From positions 3,427,675-3,491,674 of the forward strand of contig NC_087078.1 in the NCBI RefSeq assembly GCF_026151205.1: a stretch of 64,000 nucleotides of DNA, given 5' to 3'. The notes under the pieces are model-generated. The model did no database searches, was not told the origin of the DNA, and saw nothing but the letters and a program-made list of their open reading frames with translations. Positions 60,001 to 63,280 of the stretch are shown piece by piece. This stretch comes from Bolinopsis microptera (Eukaryota; Ctenophora; Tentaculata; Lobata; Bolinopsidae). Each line of letters opens with the position of its first letter. Positions within the stretch are counted from its first letter, which is position 1. A program made the translations under genes and the position numbers.

Positions 60001-63000
60001 GAATGATCAGGTGATACCTGAGAAGAAGCGGCGGTCGTTGAGGAAGAGGTTAAGCTGCACTGTGCGTGCACTGCCCTGGTTTAGGGGTAAGAGTTGTAGA
60101 ATGCAGTCTTCAGAGAAGAGGAATTGTGGCATGCAGTCTTCAGAGAAGAGAAGTTGTGGAATGCAGTCTTCAGAGAAGAGGAATTGCGGAATGCAGTCTT
60201 CAGAGAAGAGAAGTTGTGGAATGCAGTCTTCAGAGAAGAAGAGTTGTGCTAAGAAGGGTGTGTCAGCATCCTCCTCCAAGCCAGTGAGTTGGGATCTAGT
60301 AAACTCATTGTACAAGTTGAGAACGATCTATTAAATATCTGATAAGGGATCGTTCCTATACAACGTAACCCGTTTTCGCCCATATTAGATCCACACCCCC
60401 TCTCTGTTAGTCACTTTATACATACTATAGTATATATTATAATAGTTATTATGTAGAAATTACTTTTCCTAACCACCTCCTCCTATACTGGCTTACATAA
60501 TATGGGAACAGTTCTTTATGGATAATATGATAAAATCAAATTAGGATTTAGGATGGCATGTAATGGGGTGAGAGACTATTGACTCATCGGATTATTACAA
60601 GCAATACGTTGTAATAATTAAGCCTGTAATTTATGCTTCACTTTCAGACGTCGGAGATTGACGAAGTTCTGAGTGAAGTCGACAAATTTGATATCAACAA
60701 AGCAAATGTGAGTATTAAATAATTAAGCTGTTTACTTATTGTTGGTATACTTACCTAGTGTCTCCTGGTAGTGTCACATTAATCAGAATCATCTAGTGTT
60801 TTATGAAGTTGTTGTGTGGTGTTTTGTTGCATTCTTGTCAAGGACTAACCTTAAAACAAAGGACTTCAGACGGATCACTCGGACCAAATCACAACCTGCT
60901 CACCTGAGCGAACGCAACATGTCACCTCAACACGGTACACTGCGGCGCAACGTTTCACCACAGCGCATGAGATTTCACTCCCGACCTGAAGAATCAGTGA
61001 CACACCTTATTGAGTTTGTGCAGAATCTCGAAAACTATTCTAAAGAGTTTAAAGATGAAGAGCGTGATAGAGCTAGAACGCTGAGCAGAGATGAGGTGCC
61101 TAGTGGAAGTAGAGACAGACAACCTATTGAGACTTCACCGCCTCTCAGACACAGATTCAGATCCTCCGAGGACACTGAACTTCAAGATACAATCACACAA
61201 CTTGATTGTTTAGAGTTCTCCTGGCTCCAACCTGAAAGCCTGGTTTACCAGCAGTTTGCACCTCATAAACCGGCACCTACACAGCAAGATTTCATAGGAC
61301 CAGCTGACAGAGATGAGGGGCATGCTAAAAAACAAAACACTTTTTCTCGCACCGCTCCTGTTAGAGAATCTTGGAGAGACAAATTCAGGAGAAACTTGGC
61401 CACTTACACCGCTTACCAGTCTGAATCTGATGATTCGGCTCCGAGGAGAGTGGGAAGATTCCAAAACAAAACCCCGAGCAGATTTCCTGAGATGGTTAAA
61501 AGAGTGGTAGATTTGAACAAGCCAGGGACTAAACCTGACGGTATGACAGGACATAATATGACGATAAAACCGATCCTTATCTACACGAATGTTTGTAAGA
61601 TTGTATTGTGTGTTTTGTTTTGCTTGTGATCATCTCGTCCTATCAGTAGAGATTGTAGTTGCTTACATGCTTAATTGTTGTGATATTTTCCATGAGTCCA
61701 TGTTTTCATTGTCCTGTAGTTTTTGTAACTTACATGCTCGTTATTTTCGTCAAAGTTTGTGTACAATGGTGTAGTTGTCTGTTAAAATTTTCAGTATCAT
61801 TAAGTATGTTCGTCGTTCGTGAGGAGAGGAATGACAAGCTATTTTAGGCGTGGTCTGTAATGACGTTTACTCTTCAGAAATTCAAGGAAAGTGTTGTTCA
61901 AACTGACGGTAACGATTCTCTCAACAGAAATCTCACTCTCGTTGGACACAAGCTGGTAAGTTATATGTTCGAGTGAAATTTTTAAAAGTTTTAATAAAAT
62001 ATGCACGAGAAACGAGTATTTCCAGAAAGATTACTAGAGATGTCCCACCGCTCCAGTTCATGAATTAAAATATGCTGCGCGCGTAACTTTTACTAATTTT
62101 CTTAAATTAAAGTACCCCAGCGTAAGCGCTAAACACATGGTTTTTGTGTCGCGTCGCGCGCCCCAATTATGTTACCCGCATGGTGCAGTGAGTGACAAAC
62201 GGGGAACACTCGTTTGTTGTACAAATACGTGTTGAGATAATTTAAGTATAAACTGGGACTATTTATTTTCATCGGCTATTCTCCTAGCCTATCTTCACTG
62301 ACTTTATTTACAGAGGCGCAGTGCAGACACTTTTAATAACCACGTACTATGCGGTTGCTGTGTCCAGGCTATCGGTACCGAGGCATCTATCCACCTTGAG
62401 GAGACCAATTTCACGTGAGTTACGATTTCCTCAACTATTATAATATCATATAAGAGAAGTGTGGTATATAGAGTTATATATTAACAATAATAATTCTTCA
62501 ATTTACAATTTAATACCTCAAGAAAGCTTATTTTGAACCTCCAATATTAATGCAGGTATCACCAGAAGTGCTTCTCTTGCAAGCATTGTGAGGTTATGTT
62601 AATAGAAAACACAAAGCTTCTTTACAATGTATTTGTTGTGGATGGACTACCTTATTGTGATGTTTGCATCAAGAAGATGGGAATGATAAGATTAGGTGAG
62701 TAGTGGGATATCTTGACGTATTTTTAATATTAAATATTATACTCTCGGAGATTGCAAGGATCTTTAATTTACGTGTACAAATATATTTTGATAAAATGAT
62801 AACCTAATCCACACAGTTAGATCTTTTTGGATTTTTGGTCACCTAAGAAAAAAAAGACACTCGAATTTCTGAAAAAATAACATCAAGATAAATATTGTTT
62901 TAAACTATATAATATTATTAAATCAACATCAAATTAAACCTTCACGGATGAATAATGAATTTAAAGTCGTCTAATTTAAAATATGATACCATTTTACGTA

Positions 63001-63081
63001 TAAAACGTTTATTAACGATTTCCAATAATACCTTTCATTTCAGGAAAAGTTAAGAAGATGCCATTGAAAACGTCAGTATGA
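29910..63081 (+). CDS. LMO7: LMO7-like CH-PDZ-LIM cytoskeletal protein (multi-exon gene)
   Basis: Coding exons I propose: 29910-30080, 30445-30518, 30953-31022, 31933-32027, 32184-32415, 33446-33483, 33722-33740, 47255-47435, 47686-47795, 47845-47874, 47978-48053, 55824-56015, 56215-56324, 59210-60283, 60648-60707, about 60787-61590, 61878-61955, 62314-62414, 62556-62695, 63044-63081. All phases agree and the total is 3693 nt (about 1230 residues). An N-terminal calponin-homology domain (about 50-162) is followed by a PDZ domain (about 260-353), a long disordered region, and a C-terminal LIM domain (about 1151-1209). CH, PDZ and LIM in this order is the LMO7 signature; relatives bind actin and sit at cell junctions. 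Two introns of 13.5 and 7.8 kb carry four nested intronless genes. The edges of the 60787-61590 exon are least sure. Confidence 0.8.
30445..30518 (+). CDS. LMO7: LMO7-like exon 2 (CH domain)
   Basis: Acceptor TTTACCAG, then AVFSKKHGSDLDFKKALTDG and ILLC, the second helix of the CH domain. Donor CAG/GTATGA, phase 2. Confidence 0.85.
30571..30832. mobile_element. 262-bp hAT-type MITE in intron 2
   Basis: TIRs are CAGTGGCGTAACG and CGTTACGCCACTG. The flanks AGCTCAAC (30563-30570) and GGCTCAAC (30833-30840) form an 8-bp target duplication with one difference, the hAT hallmark. The interior has two long C-runs and no coding sequence. Confidence 0.85.
30953..31022 (+). CDS. LMO7: LMO7-like exon 3 (CH domain)
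   Basis: Acceptor AATTTCAG, then IINKVIPNTIPFVN and ending ITWL before GTGAGT, phase 0. It corresponds to the CH segment that includes the N..KP core (here NKVIP). Confidence 0.8.
31023..31932. other. Intron 3 with duplicated blocks
   Basis: Contains diverged direct repeats: GAAATTTGGGTCGCGGAAA near 31180 and 31545, TGTCCTACTGTTAGGACATA near 31208 with a near-copy near 31577, and CAAAATCTCTTT near 31400 and 31628. It is probably a decayed repeat. No coding exon is supported. Confidence 0.5.
31933..32027 (+). CDS. LMO7: LMO7-like exon 4 (CH domain)
   Basis: Acceptor ATTTACAG, then ENVQFFLDGCRRVGLKEDML and FEPYDI, matching the N..FL.AC..LGL...LF.P.DL stretch of LMO7-type CH domains. Donor GTGAGT, phase 2. 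Confidence 0.85.
32184..32415 (+). CDS. LMO7: LMO7-like exon 5 (end of CH domain and linker)
   Basis: Acceptor AAATTCAG. NNKIAVTLFWLSRIAKDL is the last CH helix, followed by an acidic linker ending NHNK before GTAATA. A 27-bp direct duplication straddles this exon end (32396-32422 and 32425-32451), copying the donor site once more downstream. Confidence 0.8.
32416..33445. other. Intron 5
   Basis: No exon or element supported. Three CACGTGA-type sites lie at 32772-32957. The region is AT-rich. Confidence 0.4.
33446..33483 (+). CDS. LMO7: LMO7-like exon 6 (38 nt)
   Basis: Acceptor TCTACCAG, residues EPDKERRKSVVF, donor GTAAGT, phase 0 to 2. Short but with strong sites and matching phases on both sides. 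Confidence 0.55.
33722..33740 (+). CDS. LMO7: LMO7-like exon 7 (19-nt microexon)
   Basis: Acceptor ATTTTTCAG and donor GTGAGT bracket 19 nt that restore phase 0 (residues DDLCDI after a split codon). The next exon, 13.5 kb on, also enters in phase 0. Confidence 0.5.
33959..36223 (-). CDS. Secreted right-handed parallel beta-helix protein, bacterial-like
   Basis: Intronless, 754 residues from the first ATG (36221-36223); the upstream open frame only has a GTG. A signal peptide (MNLFSYLLLGGLLTTGI...) is followed by GSWSAPFGTIQECVNEA, the N-terminal cap typical of bacterial secreted parallel beta-helix proteins. Asn-rich ladder repeats occupy about 280-550 (HITLQNNLFEYND, STVTHNWVHDS, GTVKNNVAF). 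The C-terminus carries an FN3-like module with VTYYWRVDAV and GDVWDFTT, a style common in planctomycete and Bacteroidetes extracellular proteins. Substrate is unknown; such folds usually bind or cleave polysaccharides. It lies antisense within the 13.5-kb intron of the LMO7-like gene. I infer lateral transfer from bacteria; an old animal family is the alternative. Confidence 0.8.
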   Translation of the reverse strand: MNLFSYLLLGGLLTTGICTIFYAKAGAEDGDGSWSAPFGTIQECVNEARGGDECQIRGGRYHEEVEIKGVRGWATKPTLIKGYGDERPLLDGTVEIKPKHGDWKIMGDIYYGEIEETIWQLFYDDLMMTNARWPNAKWSDKTVFDGTNHWAKTSKNSEKGKIISLNDDLKDSGLNMTGAIGILNIGSWNSFMTKIDHHTPGSNEFTYTDTFGNYATKWKHSKYYLEDKLDLLDAPEEWFFNKDTKVLYFIPPVGETFTEVTSLRGKVMSYAMKISDSYNVEVKNIDFFGTTVKAAANKAARTGINWLRFDSLNFNFPCASKRMLQEVSLSECMVVDGTGNEDGKMWVNKRTYTFFNNTFHGADGKALAYSGSHITLQNNLFEYNDWTSTNSLVGDGGHATVGSQSINDVMIRNTLRNNGDGVGLRPGRENGVVAYNDVSGTCFGMQRLDGTAIQLAQKAQTNSTVTHNWVHDSPKYGIRFDGQPPAIGTHGTVKNNVAFRLDAGGLQLKGDYHEADHNLAFDTLDGTVRQFPGCSLCLWRHVRENPGEMNAHSVATNNLADIASGGRKYNFETGKPLRPPQTWPLHGEIVKNNKVTPDLKHLLHDPDNSDFRVLRKFADSMGDIGPYRYQEKMTEYWIPGRILYKPSSPVPPTHSTTVNRVNRDALMWLNAWGCSKHHVYFSYDKEMVSNASGIESDSYVGTADEGGNVVYLGEELETQVTYYWRVDAVREDGVVIRGDVWDFTTLDTNKREAL
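36261..36268 (-). promoter_or_regulatory. Candidate TATA box of the beta-helix gene
   Basis: On the minus strand CTTTATAAG lies about 40 bp upstream of the ATG at 36223. It falls inside the upstream GTG-led open frame, another reason to prefer the ATG as the true start. Confidence 0.4.
36300..37480. other. Intronic spacer
   Basis: AT-rich, with short open frames only and no recognisable element. Poly-C runs of 15 or more begin near 37477. Confidence 0.4.
37490..37640 (+). repeat. Dispersed repeat shared with 43.18-43.6 kb
   Basis: TATATTTTATATGTTAACCC, GAGCACTCGGACCTGTC and CATTCCAGATAG-like words here recur at 43182-43250. AGCCGCTTTTA, CAAGTGGCTG and GGCTTACTC recur at 43521-43570, so the second copy is split by about 260 bp. 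Confidence 0.65.
37831..37992. mobile_element. 162-bp TA-flanked MITE
   Basis: TIRs are AGGGGCCATCTACTTAGGAC and its complement, with TA on both outer sides. The interior is C-rich (CCCCCTCCCCCCC). It fits a Tc1/mariner-type non-autonomous element in the LMO7-like intron. Confidence 0.8.
37993..40324. other. Intronic spacer before the NERD gene
   Basis: No gene is supported. Degenerate ACGTTCACT/AACGTTCA words cluster at 38606-38690 and 39505-39600, and a 38-bp segment (TTTCAATTTCGAAGCGATAT) is shared by 37071 and 38521. The rest is unremarkable AT-rich DNA. Confidence 0.45.
40325..42769 (+). pseudogene. NERD nuclease-SF1 helicase fusion, twice frameshifted
   Basis: Intronless frame of about 810 codons. 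Residues about 57-170 look like a NERD (nuclease-related) domain with ECDFLII...VAIVEVKAG, giving the D...ExK core of PD-(D/E)xK nucleases. A P-loop NTPase follows: Walker A GPAGSGKT (about 41263-41286), Walker B HIFIDDFH (about 41560), a motif V-like stretch DTMSREWPAVIGI (about 42262) and motif VI-like YITASRARAY (about 42400), as in UvrD/Rep-type SF1 helicases. The frame shifts near 41300-41315 and shifts back near 41880, so the first and last parts share a frame. A pseudogene or two assembly indels fit equally. It is a bacterial-type architecture, where NERD-helicases are thought to act in DNA processing or defence. It is nested in the 13.5-kb LMO7-like intron. Confidence 0.7.
42770..43180. 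other. Intronic spacer
   Basis: T-rich tail after the NERD gene with short open frames only. No feature supported. Confidence 0.4.
43182..43640 (+). repeat. Split second copy of the 37.49-kb repeat
   Basis: Matches 37490-37565 at 43182-43250 and 37560-37630 at 43521-43575. The 260 bp between contain an internal duplication (ACTCCCTTGCTCG at 43266 and 43346). Together with the 37.49-kb copy it brackets the NERD gene in direct orientation. Confidence 0.6.
43641..45176. other. Intronic spacer
   Basis: No gene recognised. The 75-codon frame at 43753-43980 is hydrophobic and lacks homology I can name. A stretch of TTACAGGGTGTCTTACTTTA-type words and their complement near 44340-44430 forms a weak inverted repeat. 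Confidence 0.4.
45177..45412. repeat. GC-rich element of nested mini-hairpins
   Basis: An island of high GC in AT-rich DNA: GGGGGCTGCGCCCCC, GGGGCTCCGCCCC, GGGGGCTGCGCCCCC again, then GCTTGCTTCGCTCGC and CGGCTCGCTTCGCTCGCCG. The right edge ends GGCTACGTCCCTGG. These are all short perfect or near-perfect hairpins, so it is a repeat and not a gene. Confidence 0.7.
45771..45836. repeat. TTGTTAA 7-bp minisatellite
   Basis: About nine tandem copies of TTAATTG/TTGTTAA, just upstream of a candidate alternative first exon. Confidence 0.8.
45888..45920 (+). CDS. LMO7: Candidate alternative first exon of the LMO7-like gene
   Basis: ATG followed by ten codons (DEYFLKNVGI) and a strong GTAAGT donor, phase 0. 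The next proposed exon (47255) enters in phase 0, so a short PDZ-LIM isoform lacking CH is possible. Chance occurrence is not excluded. Confidence 0.25.
46526..46670 (+). repeat. 27-bp minisatellite (GCGCTTTCTG...TTTCCTA)
   Basis: Five tandem copies of a 27-bp unit with GCAGTTTCCTAGCGCT at each junction. Because 27 is divisible by 3, the frame stays open (a nine-residue repeat around FLALS), but no splice or homology support exists for coding. Confidence 0.8.
46671..47254. other. Intronic spacer before the PDZ exons
   Basis: Contains CGTGCAACTTGCACGGTGCA near 46953-46972, a local inverted repeat. Nothing else is supported. Confidence 0.4.
47255..47435 (+). CDS. LMO7: LMO7-like exon 8 (PDZ domain start)
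   Basis: Acceptor GATCACCCAG, a basic/acidic linker, then FTLLVEKSEKSNEFGVTIKE, the first strands of a PDZ domain with GV in place of the usual GF/GL carboxylate-loop residues. Donor GTAAAC, phase 1. Confidence 0.8.
47686..47795 (+). CDS. LMO7: LMO7-like exon 9 (PDZ core)
   Basis: A TTAA-repeat polypyrimidine region and TTTCAG acceptor lead to KSGLSIGDYVITINGI, the A.....GD.I..ING core of PDZ domains, then NMSLLEINDKIK. Donor GTGAGT, phase 0. Confidence 0.85.
47845..47874 (+). CDS. LMO7: LMO7-like exon 10 (30 nt)
   Basis: Residues ITELFPNEIK between TTTTTCAG and GTATAG, phase 0 on both sides. It continues the PDZ helix. Confidence 0.55.
47978..48053 (+). CDS. LMO7: LMO7-like exon 11 (PDZ last strand)
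   Basis: Acceptor ATTGCAG, then VFTEGHVYLGICR, the last PDZ strand, and a short linker. Phase 1 at the GTAACT donor, matching the exon at 55824. An alternative acceptor at 48111 gives a short tail ending IIRKT and a stop, with AATAAATT at about 48260, so an early-ending isoform is possible. Confidence 0.7.
48440..49705 (-). CDS. Secreted beta/gamma-crystallin plus aerolysin-like pore-forming protein
   Basis: Intronless, 421 residues from the ATG at 49703-49705; the frame upstream only offers a TTG. The signal peptide MLSFLAILAAISGTWSA is followed by two beta/gamma-crystallin Greek-key units (about 20-95, LTIYEHSNSGG...; about 105-185, LVVYEHHNSQG...WELYEHASYEG). A Ser/Thr-rich region (about 190-370) has the alternating polar pattern of an aerolysin-type transmembrane hairpin. 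The C-terminal 50 residues are Cys- and basic-rich. Crystallin-aerolysin fusions are known as secreted membrane-active proteins in vertebrates and invertebrates, with roles in defence or uptake. Toxicity here is inferred from fold only. Antisense within the 7.8-kb LMO7-like intron. Confidence 0.8.
   Translation of the reverse strand: MLSFLAILAAISGTWSASSTLTIYEHSNSGGSSRTLHGAEPDFGAFHWNDAASSVTARGGSWELYTDNDYQGSRMVVPNGHSINVYHNDAYSSARPICAYASNPDAAKLVVYEHHNSQGAQKEFLVDSDYVGDDWNDIITSVYAAKGDWELYEHASYEGLREVVRQGQSININNDRVTSLKPICETYRKTCTLKKVTVIDNGQMEPKYENTEIIGSQDSGSCYGRASHELTLSSADSVEESSTFEISKSDEINWSLSVSVEVEASAKILGSGGSVTAGVSVGVGGAHSITTTNSKSFSKGNEKLVGLSITFNTPGAAIVFGSVDRYTIDNSNIPADMHMECPDGSTFTKRSTIKLKSVTYPSAHFWSLNGEFSAEACNRDWSLAECVRGVRQQHSHFVGKKEEIRQAFNQCFANGKGKVGK
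49761..49767 (-). promoter_or_regulatory. TATA box of the crystallin-aerolysin gene
   Basis: On the minus strand GGTATAAAACAAG lies about 60 bp upstream of the ATG at 49705. That fits a start of transcription near 49733 and a short leader. Confidence 0.6.
49800..51975. other. Intronic spacer between the two nested genes
   Basis: Holds the 80-bp palindrome at 50611-50690, a TA-rich hairpin (TATATTATGTATTATATATA near 51061), and three ATTTGAGTTG units at 51228-51290. No further gene is supported. Confidence 0.5.
50611..50690. repeat. 80-bp near-perfect palindrome
   Basis: Arms start TATTGATTTAATAA and meet at CAGCGTGCC/GGGCACGCTG (50650/50651), with only a small indel between arms of about 40 bp and no loop. 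It is likely a tiny foldback element; a transcript would form a long hairpin. Confidence 0.8.
51976..53541 (+). CDS. Acyltransferase-3 family multi-pass membrane protein
   Basis: Intronless, 521 residues. A hydrophilic acidic N-terminus of about 55 residues is followed by about ten hydrophobic segments. Family features are RPDIDVIMIFLTYGIYLFHL at the first segment, MPMFFYLSGRNAYSALFRR (the FF.SG core after the second), QRVHRLLVPMLF (basic loop before the third), and EMAMPFYLVHQWVINPV near the end. These match Acyl_transf_3 (PF01757), membrane enzymes that transfer acyl groups to sugars or lipids; animal members include NRF-6-like proteins, but this one lacks their N-terminal domain. A Cys-rich cytosolic loop (CCGSYVCCCS, about 236-245) is unusual. 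Sense-oriented within the 7.8-kb LMO7-like intron. Confidence 0.85.
   Translation: MTEPALLKSDSEGTLETKYLLTNSEAEKSAGSEHEAEQNTSTLAEISPVENMQPPPRRPDIDVIMIFLTYGIYLFHLSVIYFPPNRIPYGNKYPNITALRTGGEDPFTTVNLSYVAEWFAGFMYAWNMPMFFYLSGRNAYSALFRRTETLFRDQRVHRLLVPMLFFTLVGQLPYSVSYFSPHTPPLEISYWEYLRAYFITFDLHVAWFLLYLFLFSQLMTYWFTVFHPAHNKSESSELSCCGSYVCCCSIRPFNYFTRVFCCLNFLFRPTTTPEGFVSAVRWFLEGPIKFVLVPGGILALLEVSHNLTPFMTIIGLKFFAIFFQFTTTFCYLLIFVLGYATASADKFIKQEGRLWGWTCFISGVILCVLYGVVAVIDKHPIQYGTKLAIVAGFARGFGQWLFISGSLSLARRNFAVAKSWHSTFREMAMPFYLVHQWVINPVTAGALWVPYLRTFPVMLLITSVLAGALSFLITRSGPVRYFFGLPPSKESCLPGPQLRGFVPVLVLAGIVIVTQLLAHLL
53743..54370. mobile_element. 628-bp TIR element, CCTTAC family copy 2
   Basis: Left end CCTTACTAGACATATTTAT, right end AAATTTGTCTCGTAAGG, with TA on both sides. 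It shares TIRs and GCCACATTTCGTAC-like interior words with 26218-26723. No coding sequence. Confidence 0.8.
54371..55823. other. Intronic spacer
   Basis: A small duplication of CTCCATCACTCTAATTATTA occurs at 54840 and 54885. The AATAAA at 54420 could serve the acyltransferase gene. No exon is supported. Confidence 0.4.
55824..56015 (+). CDS. LMO7: LMO7-like exon 12
   Basis: Acceptor CTCCCTAG, residues STLFQQRVKNRSIPDKPPIV through RSKTISNVQSTPIAP, donor GTAATT, phase 1 to 1. Disordered and Ser/Pro/Val-rich, with the repeated motif TIS.VQ(T/S). Confidence 0.75.
56215..56324 (+). CDS. LMO7: LMO7-like exon 13
   Basis: Acceptor CGTTGTAG, residues PDLSEWREMLEKHKRETYKT and DLWNKYIK, predicted helical, donor GTTTGT, phase 1 to 0. 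Confidence 0.7.
56380..56520. repeat. Degenerate AGTCT-rich tract
   Basis: GAGTCT/AAGTCT/GAGAGTCT words recur about a dozen times in 140 bp. It is a decayed simple repeat in the intron after exon 13. Confidence 0.5.
56521..57757. other. Intronic spacer
   Basis: Two CCAAT-type words in inverted form (CATTGGCTGA, GATTGGTTGA) lie at 56839-56877 and CACGTGATT near 57028. No exon or element is supported. Confidence 0.4.
57766..58611. mobile_element. 846-bp hAT-type element with perfect 8-bp duplication
   Basis: TIRs are CAGGGGTGTAGGAA and TTCCTACACCCCTG. CTGCTAAA flanks both ends exactly (57758-57765 and 58612-58619). The interior holds a diverged internal duplication (TACTTTTGTTCATGTTTCAT near 57957 with a near-copy near 58203) and G/C runs, and no transposase. 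Perfect flanks suggest a fairly recent insertion. Confidence 0.9.
58620..59209. other. Intron with possible internal promoter
   Basis: GTGATTGGTTGG (58684) and CTGATTGGATT (58719) flank GTATAAGG (58707), a CCAAT/TATA-like arrangement about 0.5 kb before the largest coding exon. This is suggestive only. Confidence 0.25.
59210..60283 (+). CDS. LMO7: LMO7-like exon 14 (large disordered exon)
   Basis: Acceptor GTTTTACAG, open for 358 codons, donor CCA/GTGAGT, phase 0 to 0. The first 70 residues are Thr/Asp/Gln/Lys-rich, encoded by GACAGACAAAC-like simple sequence. Then come a Pro/Ser region, a KLRELRIQHCNKLKEF helix, and five tandem ten-residue repeats (CGMQSSEKRN/CGMQSSEKRS) encoded at about 60104-60245. 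An open frame from the internal ATG at 59522 runs past the donor to a stop at 60334, so intron retention would end the protein there. Confidence 0.75.
60648..60707 (+). CDS. LMO7: LMO7-like exon 15 (60 nt)
   Basis: Acceptor CACTTTCAG, residues TSEIDEVLSEVDKFDINKAN, donor GTGAGT, phase 0 to 0. Confidence 0.7.
60787..61590 (+). CDS. LMO7: LMO7-like exon 16 (edges uncertain)
   Basis: The coding core from about 60843 (RTNLKTKDFRRITRTKSQ) to about 61535 (VVDLNKPGTKPD) is convincing: Arg/Ser-rich, with SERNMSPQHGTLRRNVSPQ and ESWRDKFRRNLATYTAYQSE. The best-looking acceptor (GTCAAG at 60842) and donor (GACG/GTATGA at 61541) are out of phase with the neighbours. An acceptor at 60786 and a donor at 61591 (GTTTGT) keep the phase but look weaker. 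A missed microexon is the alternative. Confidence 0.6.
61878..61955 (+). CDS. LMO7: LMO7-like exon 17 (78 nt)
   Basis: Acceptor CTCTTCAG, residues KFKESVVQTDGNDSLNRNLT to GHKL, donor GTAAGT, phase 0 to 0. It links the disordered region to the LIM domain. Confidence 0.7.
62314..62414 (+). CDS. LMO7: LMO7-like exon 18 (LIM first zinc knuckle)
   Basis: Acceptor ATTTACAG, residues RRSADTFNNHVLCGCCVQAI... with the first C-x2-C pair (CGCC). Donor GTGAGT, phase 0 to 2. Confidence 0.85.
62556..62695 (+). CDS. LMO7: LMO7-like exon 19 (LIM second half)
   Basis: Acceptor AATGCAG, then YHQKCFSCKHCEV (H-x2-C-x2-C-x2-C) and YCDVC (C-x2-C) after a 22-residue spacer, completing all eight zinc ligands of a LIM domain. 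Donor GTGAGT, phase 2 to 1. Confidence 0.9.
63044..63081 (+). CDS. LMO7: LMO7-like last exon (20)
   Basis: Acceptor ATTTCAG, twelve residues (GKVKKMPLKTSV with the first codon split), then TGA at 63079-63081. A short basic tail after the LIM domain. Confidence 0.75.
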
Positions 63082-63274
63082 AATCATTGCTCTTAACGAA
63101 ATTTTCGCTATAAATAAGGATAGCATCTATGATCTTACACCGTGCAAACCGGCCAACAGTCAACAGATGTCAATTGGAAAAGAAAAATAGGATCAAGATT
63201 AACATTTAACCTTCAAAACATAGCAACTCTCGTTCATACAATATGCGTAAAACAGGATTCTTTGAAACGTAAAG

Positions 63275-63280
63275 AATAAA
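63275..63280 (+). terminator. Polyadenylation signal of the LMO7-like gene
   Basis: AATAAA, 194 bp after the stop codon, is the first canonical signal downstream. Another lies near 63684. Confidence 0.5.

Noticed and set aside
61210-61847. Minus-strand and late plus-strand frames around exon 16
   Set aside because: Shadows of, or read-through beyond, the host exon; no independent support.
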